From assembly GCA_964452575.1 (NCBI GenBank), contig CAYVMN010000154.1:1-10969 (forward strand): 10,969 bases of DNA, written 5' to 3'. The notes beneath the pieces were generated by a model that was not told where the DNA came from, did no database searches, and saw only the letters and a program-made list of their open reading frames with translations. Position numbers and translations under genes: made by a program. Origin of the DNA: CAYVMN01 sp964452575. GTDB taxonomy: Bacteria > Desulfobacterota > DSM-4660 > Desulfatiglandales > Desulfatiglandaceae. Positions 1 through 6,302 of this stretch are shown one piece after another (position 1 is the stretch's first letter; every line of letters starts with the position of its first letter).

Positions 1-129
1 TGATGCCGACCTTTACGTCCTTTGGAAAAAAGACCCTCACGGTCCTCTGCCTTTCTTTCAAAACGCTAAAGTGTTACATACGATCTAATTTGCTTCCTTA
101 CGGATGTCCCGCTCTTCCGCGTTTTATCT
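1..129. other. Left-edge non-coding stretch
   Basis: This stretch lies downstream of the SGNH hydrolase gene and I see no convincing gene in it. Short open frames on the + strand run in from the edge but show no recognisable protein. Positions 25-43 resemble positions 3714-3732 (17 of 19 bases by eye), which may be a diverged interspersed repeat. No hairpin with a T-run is visible that would terminate the hydrolase gene. Confidence 0.4.
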
Positions 130-1566
130 CTATGGCCCAGGGGATAATGAACCGGGAAGAGAGGGCGCCTTTTTAAGGACCTTGAGGCCGAAGATCTCTC
201 TAAAGGCCTCGATGGCTTCGTCCCTGTTCCATTCTGGGGCCATCGTTACATCTTTTCCCTTGATGGATAAAAATCGTTCAATGAACTGGCGGCGTGAGTA
301 AGAATCGAAGGGTTTCTTTGAATCCTCCAAAAGAAAATCGACCCTGTCACCAGATATGCCGAGGAAAGGCCCCAGTGTCTCCAGCATGCCTGCACCAGGG
401 CGTCCCCTGACCTTTCCGTTAGCGTTCTTGTCAACAAATGGGTCCCTTAAGAAAATCTTCTCAAGATCTTTCTCACTGATTAGCGGGATATTAGTATCGA
501 ACTGCAAATTGGTTCTCTCAATAAAGGCATCGGCGACTAATGCGTGTGCGATATTTGATGGATGGACGCCGTCCAAGCTGAAAATGCCTCCGAGGTAACG
601 AGGTGTAAGGTGGATATCAAAAAAGACAGGTGGGTCTCTAGCATATTCAAGAAATATAGCATGTATATCAACCACGGGCATGCCTATGCTGTTTGCGGCA
701 TCTTCTATGATTTGATTAAAGACTTCAATCCGTTCTTCTATGAGTTGTACCTCTCCAGCATCCAGGACAAAATTGGGATCTTGAAGCAGACTCCCGTCAT
801 CCAGTCCAAGCCGTATCAGGAGCATTACGACAATGCTCGTATAATCCCCTTCTGGGAGACCATAGTCGGAACCGAGGAATTTGATGAGATCCTGGCGATC
901 AACCAAGAAGGCTATATCGGTCACGTCAGGAATGTTGCCAAAGACGATCATCTGCCCGGCATTGACGAGTCTCGCCGTAATTTCGTACATTGCTGATCTG
1001 AAGTCTTCAATGGGTGTCATTTGGGATGCATCGTATTGATAAAATGTTATTACGGCAGAGAGCACGTCATTATTGCCAATCCAGCAGACAATGAGATCCG
1101 AACCATAGGTTTCAGCTATTTGTATTTGACTACCAAGGCGGGGAAAGAGAACCAGGTCTGTTTCCGAGTCAATTTCATGTACTGTTTGGGCGTTTGCCTG
1201 GTCATTGAGCAAAGAATTTACATCCGCGCCTGATACGGCAAGGTTCAAAGTGGCAAAATGGGGAAATACCCTGTGGCGCAGGACAGTCTTTCCCACCACA
1301 CCTGCTGGATTGGTCTTAATCAATGGCAAGGGAAATCCGACACCTGCCTGTTTGGCTATCAAATTGAGGTAACTGCAGGGCTGAGTGAAATAATTTGAAT
1401 CTGCAGATTGGACACCTTCACCAATACTGTCTCCCATCCCAAGAAATGTTGTTGCCTGAGCCTGGACGATTGAGCAGAGAAGAGGAATCAGGAAAAGACA
1501 CAGCAGGATTCTGTTCTTCAGACATTTCGCAAGCAGTTTATATACGCGCACGACTAGTGCTTTCAT
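130..1566 (-). CDS. Secreted SGNH/GDSL-family hydrolase (lipase/esterase-like)
   Basis: This is probably an exported esterase or lipase-like enzyme; the substrate is unknown. The 478-residue product starts with a signal peptide: basic residues, a hydrophobic core near residues 20-33, and a likely cleavage site after VQA near residue 36. SGNH motifs follow in order: GDS at 45-47 with the nucleophile S47, a G near 113, GNND at 164-167 (block III) and DGVH at 332-335 carrying the Asp/His pair. After about residue 360 there is a roughly 115-residue charged C-terminal tail that I do not recognise. The frame stays open upstream to 1686, but the ATG at 1566 is chosen for two reasons. It has an AGGAG site 8 nt before it, and a near-consensus promoter lies inside the upstream extension. 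The gene appears to be transcribed alone. The family is fairly sure and the substrate is not. Confidence 0.8.
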   Translation of the reverse strand: MKALVVRVYKLLAKCLKNRILLCLFLIPLLCSIVQAQATTFLGMGDSIGEGVQSADSNYFTQPCSYLNLIAKQAGVGFPLPLIKTNPAGVVGKTVLRHRVFPHFATLNLAVSGADVNSLLNDQANAQTVHEIDSETDLVLFPRLGSQIQIAETYGSDLIVCWIGNNDVLSAVITFYQYDASQMTPIEDFRSAMYEITARLVNAGQMIVFGNIPDVTDIAFLVDRQDLIKFLGSDYGLPEGDYTSIVVMLLIRLGLDDGSLLQDPNFVLDAGEVQLIEERIEVFNQIIEDAANSIGMPVVDIHAIFLEYARDPPVFFDIHLTPRYLGGIFSLDGVHPSNIAHALVADAFIERTNLQFDTNIPLISEKDLEKIFLRDPFVDKNANGKVRGRPGAGMLETLGPFLGISGDRVDFLLEDSKKPFDSYSRRQFIERFLSIKGKDVTMAPEWNRDEAIEAFREIFGLKVLKKAPSLPGSLSPGP

Positions 1567-1580
1567 TATTTTATCTCCTA
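1558..1580 (-). promoter_or_regulatory. Ribosome-binding site that fixes the SGNH hydrolase start
   Basis: On the - strand, AGGAG followed by ATAAAATA leads directly into the ATG at 1566-1564. The upstream in-frame ATG at 1686 lies 5' of the predicted promoter, so the shorter protein with the signal peptide at its very N-terminus is preferred. Confidence 0.75.
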
Positions 1581-1635
1581 TGCCTGCGATGACTAATGAA
1601 TGAGGGAGGGATAGGGACTTGCTTTTCGAAGGATT

Positions 1636-1664
1636 AATATAGGGAAATCGGCCCCCTATGTCAA
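1636..1664 (-). promoter_or_regulatory. Sigma70-type promoter for the SGNH hydrolase gene
   Basis: Read on the - strand, a perfect -35 box TTGACA (1664-1659) is followed after exactly 17 bp by TATATT (1641-1636), which matches 5 of 6 consensus -10 bases. Transcription would start near 1629 and leave a 5' leader of about 60 nt before the ATG at 1566. It is the best-matching promoter I see in the window. Confidence 0.7.
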
Positions 1665-1726
1665 CTGGAAGGCCCTTATAATGCATGGCGGGTTTGAGTT
1701 ATCTATGGATGGAAGGGGAGACAGTA

Positions 1727-1751
1727 TGTGCTACGCACAGGCAGGCCTGCC
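1727..1751. repeat. Two adjacent palindromes between the hydrolase and CMD-like genes
   Basis: TGTGC and GCACA (1727-1731 and 1735-1739) can pair across a TAC loop. They are followed at once by the perfect 12-bp palindrome GGCAGGCCTGCC (1740-1751). There is no T-run on either side, so this is not a standard terminator. It lies about 70 bp upstream of the hydrolase promoter and could be a protein-binding site or a repeat remnant. Confidence 0.35.
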
Positions 1752-1842
1752 GTATGTGGAGATTCTGTAACTCGTGCCCAGTGTCAGGCTTTGGGGTTTA
1801 CTGTTTTAGTTGCGGCCGAAGGCCTGCATTAGGCCCAGTCTG

Positions 1843-2241
1843 CTAATCTTTGAGCGGCCATTCCCCCCTTTCCTCGAGTACATCGCGGTAGACGGAAAGT
1901 GCCTCGTTGACTGCCGGCATACCTGCGTAAGGCGCCACCTGAAAGAAGACCTCTGTAAGTTTCCTCGGATCGCAGCCCACATTTAGGGCCGCATTTACAT
2001 GGAGCTTCAGTTCATCACCTGCACGGATGGCTGCCAGCATGGCACACGCAACCATCTGTCTCTCTTGCAGGCTTAGAACCGTCCGGGAATAGAGGTTACC
2101 GGATATGAATTTGGAAAAATCGTTTGCTAATTCCTTGTCAAAGGCCCTCCAGGTAAGATAAGGAGGGTCCATCTTGATACCGCTTCCAAAAAGCTTATTT
2201 GCGGTCTCCTTTGTCTTTTTCTTTATTTCTTCCTCTGTCAC
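1843..2241 (-). CDS. Carboxymuconolactone decarboxylase (CMD/AhpD-like) family protein
   Basis: This 132-residue, mostly helical protein fits the CMD fold from about residue 55 onward. It shows the family pattern of a Glu after a basic stretch (LQERQMV, E60), a His near 81 (KLHVNAALNVG), and the QVAPYAGMPA segment at 101-110. The two cysteines, C66 and C90, are far apart, so the redox CxxC of AhpD is absent. The start is GTG at 2241 with GGGAGG about 8 nt upstream. In aerobes the namesake enzyme acts in the beta-ketoadipate route. That route is not expected here, so the function is open; a small-molecule decarboxylase or isomerase-like role linked to the neighbouring aromatic genes is only a guess. 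It lies downstream of dch on the same strand, separated by a broken phosphatase gene. Confidence 0.75.
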   Translation of the reverse strand: MTEEEIKKKTKETANKLFGSGIKMDPPYLTWRAFDKELANDFSKFISGNLYSRTVLSLQERQMVACAMLAAIRAGDELKLHVNAALNVGCDPRKLTEVFFQVAPYAGMPAVNEALSVYRDVLEERGEWPLKD

Positions 2242-2326
2242 AATCGAATCCTCCCTTCAACAGTTAATTTCGACTCAGAAAGGTGATAATTTCATGCCTT
2301 ATCAGCTACCTTTTTTAGGTATAGTT

Positions 2327-2737
2327 TTACTCCAGGAGTTCTTGCCTGAGAAGTGTTAGCCTTTGATCATCTATTCCTGACCTGATCTTGAGGTAATGGG
2401 CAACTGACCCGTAGACCACCCTTATCCCCGTCTTAACTAAGATCGCCTGATCCCGGGTAGTGAGTCTACCCAGGCTGTCCGAACGGAATACCTGACCCCA
2501 TTTTACTGTATGACCATTAGAGGTCCCATAGCCGCCCAGATCTCTGAAATTGACGGCCCCCTCAAGAGATACCCGCCGCTCGGCCGTGACGATGCCAGGC
2601 CCTCTTTCCGGTAAAACCTTGAAATAAGGACGTGCATTGGAACCCACCCCCCTGATATGCACAGAAGTCTTACCTGAGACACTGGCAGGAGGAAAGTCCC
2701 TGTGGACACGCAAGAGAGCTTGATAAGTGTGATAAAC
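2327..2737 (-). pseudogene. Truncated tyrosine/serine phosphatase-family remnant
   Basis: The translated frame carries the conserved front of the bacterial tyrosine phosphatase family often called Y_phosphatase3. It has RPYFKV, then AERR, then the signature EGAVNFRDLGGY, then WGQVFRSDSL and a helix ending KTGIRVV. After this the protein should continue with a D-L-R-like segment and later the catalytic HCxxGKDRTG loop. Instead the frame runs through unrelated residues to a stop at 2327, and no P-loop occurs downstream. The reading frame is in phase with dch and begins right after the dch stop at 2738. The only possible start is a TTG at 2713 without a ribosome-binding site. At GIRVV a different frame gives LR, which suggests an old frameshift near 2420. 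An active enzyme is very unlikely. Confidence 0.75.
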
Positions 2738-3505
2738 CTACTCATTCTTCCACTCGGGTCTTCTCTTCTCCATGAAGGCCTTTAGACCCTCGTTTGCATC
2801 TGCCGTCCTCATGAGCTCATTTAAATATATATCTTCTATGAGTTTGAGAGAAGGTTCAAGATCGTCCATCAGACCGACCATGACCGCCTTCTTGGTTATT
2901 CTCAGCACCTCTGCGCTCAGCTTGAGATAAGGCTTGATGAAATCAGTGGTTGCAGACTCCAAATCCTCCCTGGGAACCACCCTGTTTACCAACCCCATCT
3001 GCCTGGCCTCCTCTGCGGATACGATTCTGCCGGAAAGTATCAGATCCATAGCCGCCTTTCGCCCTATTATGCGGGGCATAAACTGGGCGGCAATGGGAGG
3101 AAACACCCCTACCTGTATCTCTGGCTGGCCGAATTTCGCATCCTCGGAGGCGAGGAGCAGGTCGCAGAAGATGGCAAGTTCACATCCGCCTCCCAGGCAT
3201 GAGCCATACACAGATGCAACTGTGGCTGCTCCAAGTCGATCCATGATGCGAAACATGCGGTGAAAGATCTGGATCATTTTGGGGGCAAGGTCGCCCACAT
3301 GTTCTCCCACATCGACCCCGGCAGAAAAGCACTTCCCCTTGGCACTAAAGAGGACTACCTTGAGGTCCTTCTTGCCCCGCCATTGCTCAAGCACCTGATT
3401 GATCTCTTCCATCATGGCGATATTTAAGATATTTACGGGTGGTCTGTTGAGGGTGATGTTGCCTACGCCATCCCTAAATCCGGTCTCGATATATTGATAA
3501 CTCAT
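2738..3505 (-). CDS. dch: Cyclohexa-1,5-diene-1-carbonyl-CoA hydratase
   Basis: This enzyme would add water to the cyclic dienoyl-CoA made by benzoyl-CoA reductase, giving 6-hydroxycyclohex-1-ene-1-carbonyl-CoA (called bamR in Geobacter). The 255-residue length is usual for the crotonase family. Visible motifs are CFSAGVDVGEH (59-69) and CLGGGCE with E109, the first being oxyanion-hole sequence and the second also carrying a catalytic Glu. GQPE with E129, the second Glu, and GVFPP (133-137) replacing the usual P-G-A-G-G-T follow. The C-terminus (NEGLKAFMEKRRPEW) also resembles known Dch proteins as I remember them. The frame is open to a TTG at 3547, but ATG 3505 is chosen because GGAGG lies 10 nt upstream. 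Placement after had and oah supports the assignment. A 370-bp gap with a terminator-like hairpin separates it from oah. Another crotonase-family hydratase is possible but less likely. Confidence 0.85.
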   Translation of the reverse strand: MSYQYIETGFRDGVGNITLNRPPVNILNIAMMEEINQVLEQWRGKKDLKVVLFSAKGKCFSAGVDVGEHVGDLAPKMIQIFHRMFRIMDRLGAATVASVYGSCLGGGCELAIFCDLLLASEDAKFGQPEIQVGVFPPIAAQFMPRIIGRKAAMDLILSGRIVSAEEARQMGLVNRVVPREDLESATTDFIKPYLKLSAEVLRITKKAVMVGLMDDLEPSLKLIEDIYLNELMRTADANEGLKAFMEKRRPEWKNE

Positions 3506-3553
3506 TCTGTCTTCGCCTCCTCTCCTAATCCAGGTCTTCGGCTGCAACCAAAA

Positions 3554-3581
3554 CAGTGTCCGGTGTTCAGTTACCAGTGTT
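3554..3581. repeat. Four tandem copies of a degenerate 7-mer (CAGTGTT)
   Basis: Read on the + strand, the four units are CAGTGTC, CGGTGTT, CAGTTAC and CAGTGTT, in exact register with no gap. They lie about 50 bp upstream of the dch start and next to the hairpin at 3583-3601. Confidence 0.6.
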
Positions 3582-3582
3582 G

Positions 3583-3601
3583 CCCCGCTCAGAGAGCGGG
3601 G
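3583..3601. repeat. Perfect 8-bp GC-rich hairpin
   Basis: CCCCGCTC (3583-3590) and GAGCGGGG (3594-3601) pair across a 3-nt AGA loop. Neither strand has a T-run after the stem, so intrinsic termination is not supported. It could stall polymerase, protect an mRNA end, or belong to a repeat element. Confidence 0.5.
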
Positions 3602-3608
3602 ATCTTCC

Positions 3609-3630
3609 AGGTTTCAGGTTCCTGAAACCT
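3609..3630. repeat. Perfect 10-bp inverted repeat
   Basis: AGGTTTCAGG (3609-3618) and CCTGAAACCT (3621-3630) are exact inverted copies separated by TT; in RNA this would form a 9-bp stem with a 4-nt loop. It lies 8 bp from the hairpin at 3583-3601. No T-run follows on the - strand, which is the likely transcribed direction. Confidence 0.5.
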
Positions 3631-3805
3631 TAAAACATCTTCGGTATCACTTTGAAAATGGCGATAAATTCTGACAGGCCTGCCGGATATCTCCTTTCTT
3701 GGCGCGGCTCTCTGAAAAGAGACCCCCACGGTTCCTGTCCCACTTTAAAGACAGCAGATGATACCATCTTCGCATGTTGCGGGGAAGTTGCAAATAATCT
3801 CACCC

Positions 3806-3850
3806 AAAAATATGGTAGGCGGGCCTCCGCCATGGCCCTGCCTGCCATAT
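3806..3850 (-). terminator. Terminator-like hairpin downstream of oah
   Basis: On the - strand a long imperfect stem (3850-3834 with 3825-3810, about 16 bp with one bulge and one G-T pair) closes an 8-nt loop. It is followed directly by TTTTT (3810-3806). The arms include GGCAGG and GGCCCGCC, so the stem is GC-rich. It lies 26 bp past the oah stop codon. This is the best terminator candidate in the window and would partly or fully separate dch from had-oah. Confidence 0.55.
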
Positions 3851-3875
3851 AGGGTAAATCCCTTTCGAGGGCCCA

Positions 3876-5012
3876 CTATTCCTGGGGTTTCCCGAGAACT
3901 TCAGCAAACATCTCCATATCCCAGGTCTTGCACTGGGCGATGTTCTGTCGGAACTTGATGAAGTCTATGGTGTCTTGGCCGGTGATCTTCTTGGTATTAA
4001 AGGCGGCGAAACCAAGGAATGCCTCACCGCCCATATTCGCTGCAAGCCAGTGCCTGTTGGCGTTTTTCATGATGTCCCAGAAGAACTTCTTTTTCTGGCG
4101 GACGGAATCGATGGACTTGATCAAGCAGCCCGGGAAGAGATTTGCAAAGGTCCATATGATCTTGTCCACTTCCTTGTCCAGGAGTTCAAAGTCTGCATTG
4201 GGCTGGTGTTCTTTGACAAAGGCGCGGGCCTCCTTGCCCTCTTCTCCAGTCTTGAACTCTCCGTAGACGATCTCGCCATCTTCCACATATTTGTCTGTTA
4301 TGACCATAGGGTTTCTTACCCATTTCCCGTCCACCTTCAAGACAGGTACCACCTTGCTGATCAAGGTCTTTGCCTTCATCTTATAGGCAGACCACATCTC
4401 GCAGGAGATGCAGTTCCACATGGCATCTTCCATGCCCAGAAACCACGGCAGGAAGTCGGATGAGCCACCATCTGGGGCAGAACCGTGCCTGGGGCCTGCC
4501 TGGCCGAAGATGGCCAGGTCAGATGCGATGGCTAGATCGCATGCCATCCCGATTTCCTGGCCGCCGGCTATTCTCATGCCGTTCACACGGCAAATGGTAG
4601 GCTTCTTGCACATGAGGATTGAATCCACCATGTGGTTGAAGAGCTCCATATATTGGCCGTATTCATCCGATCTCAGGCTGTAAAACTCACTGTATTCCTG
4701 GGTATTTCCCCCGGTGCAAAATGCGTAGGGCCCGGTGCCTGTGAAGACGACGGCCACGACACTCCTATCCAGGGAGGCGTTTTCAAAACCGGCGATTACC
4801 CCTTTGACCATTTCCGTGGTGTAAGAATTGTATTGTTTGGGGTTATTTAACCGGACCCAGGCCACGTAAAGGCCCTCAATTACATTTCCTTTCGGATCTT
4901 TAAGGGGCCGCTTTTCATGGACTACGGATGGGGGTTCATCGCCCCAGTGTAGGTCTGTATGCAATAGATGGTCTTTTATCTCGTTGTCTCTGGGGATCCA
5001 TTCTAAGGCCAT
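3876..5012 (-). CDS. oah: 6-oxocyclohex-1-ene-1-carbonyl-CoA hydrolase (ring opening)
   Basis: Oah (BamA) hydrates and opens the alicyclic ring, giving 3-hydroxypimeloyl-CoA. It is the marker enzyme of the anaerobic benzoyl-CoA route. The 377-residue length is close to the usual size, longer than a standard crotonase. Visible motifs are FCTGGNTQEY (96-105), GMRIAGGQE (145-153, with a family Glu) and FGQAGPRHGSAPDGGSSDF (169-187), a stretch typical of this enzyme. A C-terminal part of about 150 residues, beyond the core fold, carries NRHWLAANMGGEAFLGF. The start is ATG 5012, which has AAGGAGG 5 nt upstream; the longer open frame to 5075 has no such support. It follows had by 77 bp and is very probably cotranscribed with it. 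The assignment is strong because sequence and context agree. Confidence 0.93.
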   Translation of the reverse strand: MALEWIPRDNEIKDHLLHTDLHWGDEPPSVVHEKRPLKDPKGNVIEGLYVAWVRLNNPKQYNSYTTEMVKGVIAGFENASLDRSVVAVVFTGTGPYAFCTGGNTQEYSEFYSLRSDEYGQYMELFNHMVDSILMCKKPTICRVNGMRIAGGQEIGMACDLAIASDLAIFGQAGPRHGSAPDGGSSDFLPWFLGMEDAMWNCISCEMWSAYKMKAKTLISKVVPVLKVDGKWVRNPMVITDKYVEDGEIVYGEFKTGEEGKEARAFVKEHQPNADFELLDKEVDKIIWTFANLFPGCLIKSIDSVRQKKKFFWDIMKNANRHWLAANMGGEAFLGFAAFNTKKITGQDTIDFIKFRQNIAQCKTWDMEMFAEVLGKPQE

Positions 5013-5089
5013 AATTTCCTCCTTCTTCAATACTCTATGATTTTGATTTAGAACTCCTGTGTTTTTACCTCCCATTTCGGGAAAAGGCG

Positions 5090-6196
5090 CTAGAAGTCTG
5101 GGGTCAAAACAATCCTTTTGGCGGGGGAACCCGCCTTGTGGACCTCCTCAAAGGTCTTGGCAATAGTGCTCATAGGACGTGTTTCTACGAAGGGTCCAAT
5201 TTCGATCTTCTTATCAAGAACCATACCGAGCACGATCGGATAGTATTCCGGGAGACAGCCCCACGTGCCTATGATCTCGGCGTCAAAGGCCATCAGGCGG
5301 CCTATTGCATACTCGGTCTTTGCGAGGCCAAATCCCACCACCACCAGTTTTCCGGTAAAGCCGAGCAGGGCAAGGGCAATCTCCTGACCGGCCTTTACAC
5401 CTGTTATCTCAAAGATCTTCCACCCCGAGTTTGGCAGGCCGTTCTCCTTGCATATGGCCCTGAATTCACCTGAAATGGCCTTTTCATCCTTATCCGTGGA
5501 GTTGATTACGAGATCAGCACCATACTTTAAAGACCTCTCCAGTTTCTCCTTGTTGCGGGCTATTCCGATTACGGTTCTTGCCCCCAGGGCCTTGGCAAGC
5601 TGTCCCATGTACTGACCCACCCCTCCAGTGATCCCGACAATGACCACGTTATCCCCAGGCTGTAAATCCGCCCTCTTGGCTGCCTGGTAAGGTGTTGTAG
5701 CAGCATCTGCCACGACGGCCAGGTGTGAGAGTGGAACATCTCCCCTGCCTTTCACTTCGCACAGGTCAACTGCCGGCACCGGAATATGGCTTGAAAATCC
5801 GCCATACAGCCCCAGGCTGTTTCCTGGCATTTTTTGCGCTAGGCACCTATTTCCCCGACCGGTCTTGCAGAGTATGCACTTCCTACACGGCATTACTGCA
5901 GGGATAATTACCTCTTTTCCAATCCATTCCTCATCACCTGCCACAACTTTTCCTGAAATTTCGTGTCCCAATGTCAGTGGCGGCTTAGAAACCGTGGGAA
6001 CCCCATCGTAAAAATATCCCAGGTCCGTATGGCAAACGCCGCAACCCGCAACCTCCACCATGACCTCGCTAGGTTTTAAGTCCGGGGCAGGGATTTCTGT
6101 CTTTTCGATCTTGCCCGGTGTAATGGTCCCGGTTTCCCGGTCGCGGGAGGTTGGCTGAACCATCTGCCAGGTAAGAATCTTGTCCGGTACTCCCAT
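5090..6196 (-). CDS. had: 6-hydroxycyclohex-1-ene-1-carbonyl-CoA dehydrogenase
   Basis: Had (BamQ in Geobacter) is an NAD-dependent zinc alcohol dehydrogenase of the medium-chain family. It oxidises the hydroxy group formed by Dch to the 6-oxo compound that Oah opens. The 368 residues carry GCGVCHTD (51-58, zinc ligand C55), GHE (77-79, H78), and the structural-zinc cysteines C104, C107, C110 and C118. D164 in VVADAATTPYQ lies near the position of the third catalytic-zinc ligand of alcohol dehydrogenases. The Rossmann motif GITGGVGQ is at 188-195. The start ATG at 6196 has AGGAGG 6 nt upstream. The gene lies directly upstream of oah, in pathway order. A general zinc alcohol dehydrogenase is the alternative, but the oah neighbour makes Had much more likely. 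Confidence 0.9.
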   Translation of the reverse strand: MGVPDKILTWQMVQPTSRDRETGTITPGKIEKTEIPAPDLKPSEVMVEVAGCGVCHTDLGYFYDGVPTVSKPPLTLGHEISGKVVAGDEEWIGKEVIIPAVMPCRKCILCKTGRGNRCLAQKMPGNSLGLYGGFSSHIPVPAVDLCEVKGRGDVPLSHLAVVADAATTPYQAAKRADLQPGDNVVIVGITGGVGQYMGQLAKALGARTVIGIARNKEKLERSLKYGADLVINSTDKDEKAISGEFRAICKENGLPNSGWKIFEITGVKAGQEIALALLGFTGKLVVVGFGLAKTEYAIGRLMAFDAEIIGTWGCLPEYYPIVLGMVLDKKIEIGPFVETRPMSTIAKTFEEVHKAGSPAKRIVLTPDF

Positions 6197-6221
6197 TTCA
6201 TGCCTCCTTTTCTCTTAGGTG

Positions 6222-6276
6222 AATAGTTGACTCGTTGAATGGTTAAGTGGTTTGATAACTCAACCACTCAACTATT
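6222..6276. repeat. Folded-back 8-bp tandem repeat between the SDR gene and had
   Basis: On the + strand, GTT(T/G/A)-type octamers begin at 6226, 6234, 6242 and 6250 (GTTGACTC, GTTGAATG, GTTAAGTG, GTTTGATA). They are followed by two inverted copies ending TCAACTATT. The outer arms AATAGTTGA (6222-6230) and TCAACTATT (6268-6276) pair perfectly. The inner arms 6246-6255 and 6260-6268 pair with one bulge. In mRNA from the SDR gene this would be a hairpin ending about 15 nt before the had ribosome-binding site. Confidence 0.6.
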
Positions 6277-6302
6277 TTGCTATTTAACCTTTTGGCCGTC
6301 TT

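Larger units (their letters stand above)
3506..3875. other. 370-bp structured gap between oah and dch
   Basis: I see no credible gene here. A 72-codon frame at 3630-3848 (-) has no recognisable domain and no ribosome-binding site, and it runs across hairpins. The stretch holds, from dch toward oah, a 7-bp tandem repeat (3554-3581), a GC-rich hairpin (3583-3601), a second hairpin (3609-3630), a possible interspersed repeat (around 3714-3732) and a terminator-like hairpin (3806-3850). Such density of structure is unusual between genes of one pathway on one strand and suggests a repeat insertion or a regulatory break. Confidence 0.6.

Noticed and set aside
2..88. Possible C-terminal end of a + strand gene entering from the left edge
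   Set aside because: Only about 28 codons with no recognisable motif, and the similar sequence at 3714-3732 is not conserved as protein.
562..996. 144-codon + strand open frame opposite the SGNH hydrolase gene
   Set aside because: No recognisable domain and no ribosome-binding site; the - strand frame has complete SGNH motifs, a signal peptide and a promoter.
1567..1686. N-terminal extension of the SGNH hydrolase to the ATG at 1686
   Set aside because: The predicted promoter and the good ribosome-binding site both lie inside or after it, and it would put 40 residues before the signal peptide.
1800..1842. Possible terminator after the CMD-like gene (GGCCT/AGGCC stem)
   Set aside because: The stem is only 5 bp and no T-run follows on the - strand.
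3630..3848. 72-codon - strand frame in the oah-dch gap
   Set aside because: It runs through a terminator-like hairpin and a repeat, shows no known domain and has no ribosome-binding site.
3975..4463. 162-codon + strand frame opposite oah
   Set aside because: It is the complementary-strand shadow of a strongly recognised gene.
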